A stretch of DNA of 64,000 bases, from assembly GCF_000403845.2 (NCBI RefSeq), contig NZ_KE159568.1, positions 497,725-561,724 of the forward strand. Direction: 5' to 3'. The notes under the pieces were generated by a model. That model was not told the DNA's origin. It did no database searches and was given only the letters and a program-made list of their open reading frames with translations. This document shows, one piece after another, positions 62,786 through 64,000 of this stretch. How positions within the stretch are numbered: position 1 is the first letter of the stretch; each line of letters opens with the position of its first letter. A program made the position numbers and the translations under genes. This DNA is from Eubacterium sp. 14-2. GTDB taxonomy: Bacteria > Bacillota > Clostridia > Lachnospirales > Lachnospiraceae.

Positions 62786-64000
62786 TTATTTTTTGTCTGA
62801 ACACCTCTTTTCAAAAAAACGGTCAACTTCTTTTTTTACTGCTTCTGCCGGCAGAGTTTTCAGCAGATAACCCTCCGGCTTCAGGGCTATGACTTTCCGC
62901 ACACTTTCCTGGTCTACCATGTTTGTGAGAAAAATCACCGGCGTATCCCTGAATTCTTTCTCAGAACGGATCATTTCCAGAACCTGTCTTCCGTTGCAGA
63001 CAGGCATCTCATAATCCAGAAGAACCAGATCCGGCCTGCCCAGGGTAATGGACCTGATTGCGGACATGCCGGATTTCGCTGTGATTATTTCATAATCATT
63101 GTCCAGCAGGCTCTGCATGGCCCTGAGCATAAGTTCCGAATCATCTACCAGAAGAATCTTCTTTTTCCGGCTTACGGTTGCCTTTTCTTTTCTGGCCTGA
63201 CTTAAATATTTCTCCACCTCAGCCATGGCATTCTCCGTAATAATGGCAGCTCCGCCCTCACTGTGTATGGCATCCGATGCAGTCACGCAGCAGGCAAAAT
63301 ATCCCGCCCCTGTATCAAACAGCAGGCTGAACCGGGGGCTCTGTTTCTCGTAAATTCTGTGAAACTGCTCATAGGTCAGAAGCTGTTCTTCTTTTATTTC
63401 AAACTGCTCTGATAAGGGAAAATGCCTGATCACCCGCTCCACAAGCTGTCTCGCCACATATCTCGCCACGTTCATCAGCATAACGCTTACCGCTTCTGCC
63501 TTTAAATCCATAACGCTGCCGATGGTGCTGACAATTACCTGTTCTTCAAAAATCAGGAAGAATTCCAGTTCCTCTTTTTCTTCCGTGCTGTATATCAGAC
63601 GATAGTAAATGCCGTCTCCGAATTTCTCCCCTCCATAGCAATTGCTGACCAGCCGGGAATCAAGCTGAAACATGCTGTACAAAAGACCGGCAATTGTCTG
63701 TCCCATTACAGTCTGTTCTTCTTCCGGCAGAAGATTTTCCCACTGTTTCACCGTTTCCCCGCTCACAATCATCTGATCTTCAACCAAAGTATGTCCGACC
63801 AGCCATCCTGCGCATACGCCGAGAAAATGACTGACGGAACTTTCCGAATAACCTGTCTGCTCCAGTTCCCGCTCAAGGGCAGGAAGGGTTCGCTCGCGGA
63901 AATTTTTGTGAATACGTCTGTGGGTTGCCAGTCCGGCATAATCAACGGAGTCCATATACTCCTCTTCATCCGCAAAATGCTGAATGGCATGATCTTTAAA
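62786..64000 (-). CDS. Hemerythrin-receiver fusion (5' end outside the window)
   Basis: The C-terminal receiver (KKKILLVDDSELMLRAMQ, Asp in LVLLDYEMP, Lys in YLLKTLPAEA) is preceded by a CheX-like middle part (IVSTIGSVMDLKAEAVSVMLMN). The N-terminal part shows the O2/iron-binding pattern of bacteriohemerythrin: HAIQHFADEEEYM before the ATG at 63955, HRRIHKNF and HTLVEDQM. The frame is open through position 64000, so the protein starts to the right. The real start is therefore not at 63955. A likely chemotaxis/aerotaxis signalling protein. Confidence 0.85.
   Translation of the reverse strand, partial: FKDHAIQHFADEEEYMDSVDYAGLATHRRIHKNFRERTLPALERELEQTGYSESSVSHFLGVCAGWLVGHTLVEDQMIVSGETVKQWENLLPEEEQTVMGQTIAGLLYSMFQLDSRLVSNCYGGEKFGDGIYYRLIYSTEEKEELEFFLIFEEQVIVSTIGSVMDLKAEAVSVMLMNVARYVARQLVERVIRHFPLSEQFEIKEEQLLTYEQFHRIYEKQSPRFSLLFDTGAGYFACCVTASDAIHSEGGAAIITENAMAEVEKYLSQARKEKATVSRKKKILLVDDSELMLRAMQSLLDNDYEIITAKSGMSAIRSITLGRPDLVLLDYEMPVCNGRQVLEMIRSEKEFRDTPVIFLTNMVDQESVRKVIALKPEGYLLKTLPAEAVKKEVDRFFEKRCSDKK

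Noticed and set aside
1-64000. CRISPR arrays, tRNA or rRNA genes
   Set aside because: No regularly spaced repeats of CRISPR type, no cloverleaf-like or rRNA-like sequence was seen in either strand.

Overview
The window looks like a spore-forming, gut-type Clostridia (Lachnospiraceae-like) chromosome carrying a large amount of accessory DNA. The evidence is spoIIR, a Csp-like subtilase gene, MATE-HATPase/STAS proteins, a YesM/YesN-type galactose regulon, Rpn nucleases, multiple serine recombinases and ICE-type cassettes.

Region 1 (1 to about 16.9 kb) is accessory, ICE-like DNA. It holds: an ABC transporter start with its VanRS/BceRS-like two-component system; a small XRE/DUF3796 operon behind phased operators; a decayed GntR/ABC-2 operon (one in-frame TAG and one frameshift); fragments of ICE-type genes; a second two-component system driving an FtsX permease/lipoprotein/ATPase cassette; a sigma factor; two truncated IS21-like copies facing each other around an Rpn nuclease; and a decayed IS3 element. 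Its right end cuts the 3' end of a subtilase gene at about 16.91 kb.

Region 2 (18,116-36,982) is an integrated element of about 18.9 kb that interrupts the same subtilase gene exactly at the catalytic Asp-Ser-Gly codons. One end has three consecutive large serine recombinases. The cargo is one rightward-to-leftward operon: a membrane acyltransferase-like protein, a MATE exporter fused to an RsbW-like ATPase, a 2,995-residue NRPS (A-T-C-A-T-C-A-T-reductase) and two STAS proteins. Joining the two flanks at a shared GG restores the subtilase reading frame at this site. The cargo combines a predicted tripeptide-aldehyde synthetase, a transporter and a partner-switching module. This is the most interesting system in the window.

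Region 3 (37-64 kb) is mostly ordinary chromosome, nearly all on the minus strand. It contains an ABC/FtsX exporter pair, a cyuA-like gene broken by TAG, a HAD phosphatase, a sugar-sensing set (two periplasmic binding proteins, YesM-like kinase, YesN-like regulator), an mglBAC-like galactose transporter, an NSS transporter, a GNAT enzyme, a CapA-like protein, a complete IS with unusually long flanking repeats, a decayed ABC exporter, a DUF1934 protein, murI, spoIIR, and a hemerythrin-receiver protein running off the window. The galactose-binding protein of the mgl operon is circularly permuted relative to its paralogue in the sensing operon, and MglC carries a coiled-coil extension of about 200 residues.

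All assignments come from reading the sequence and its translations by eye; no database search was run.
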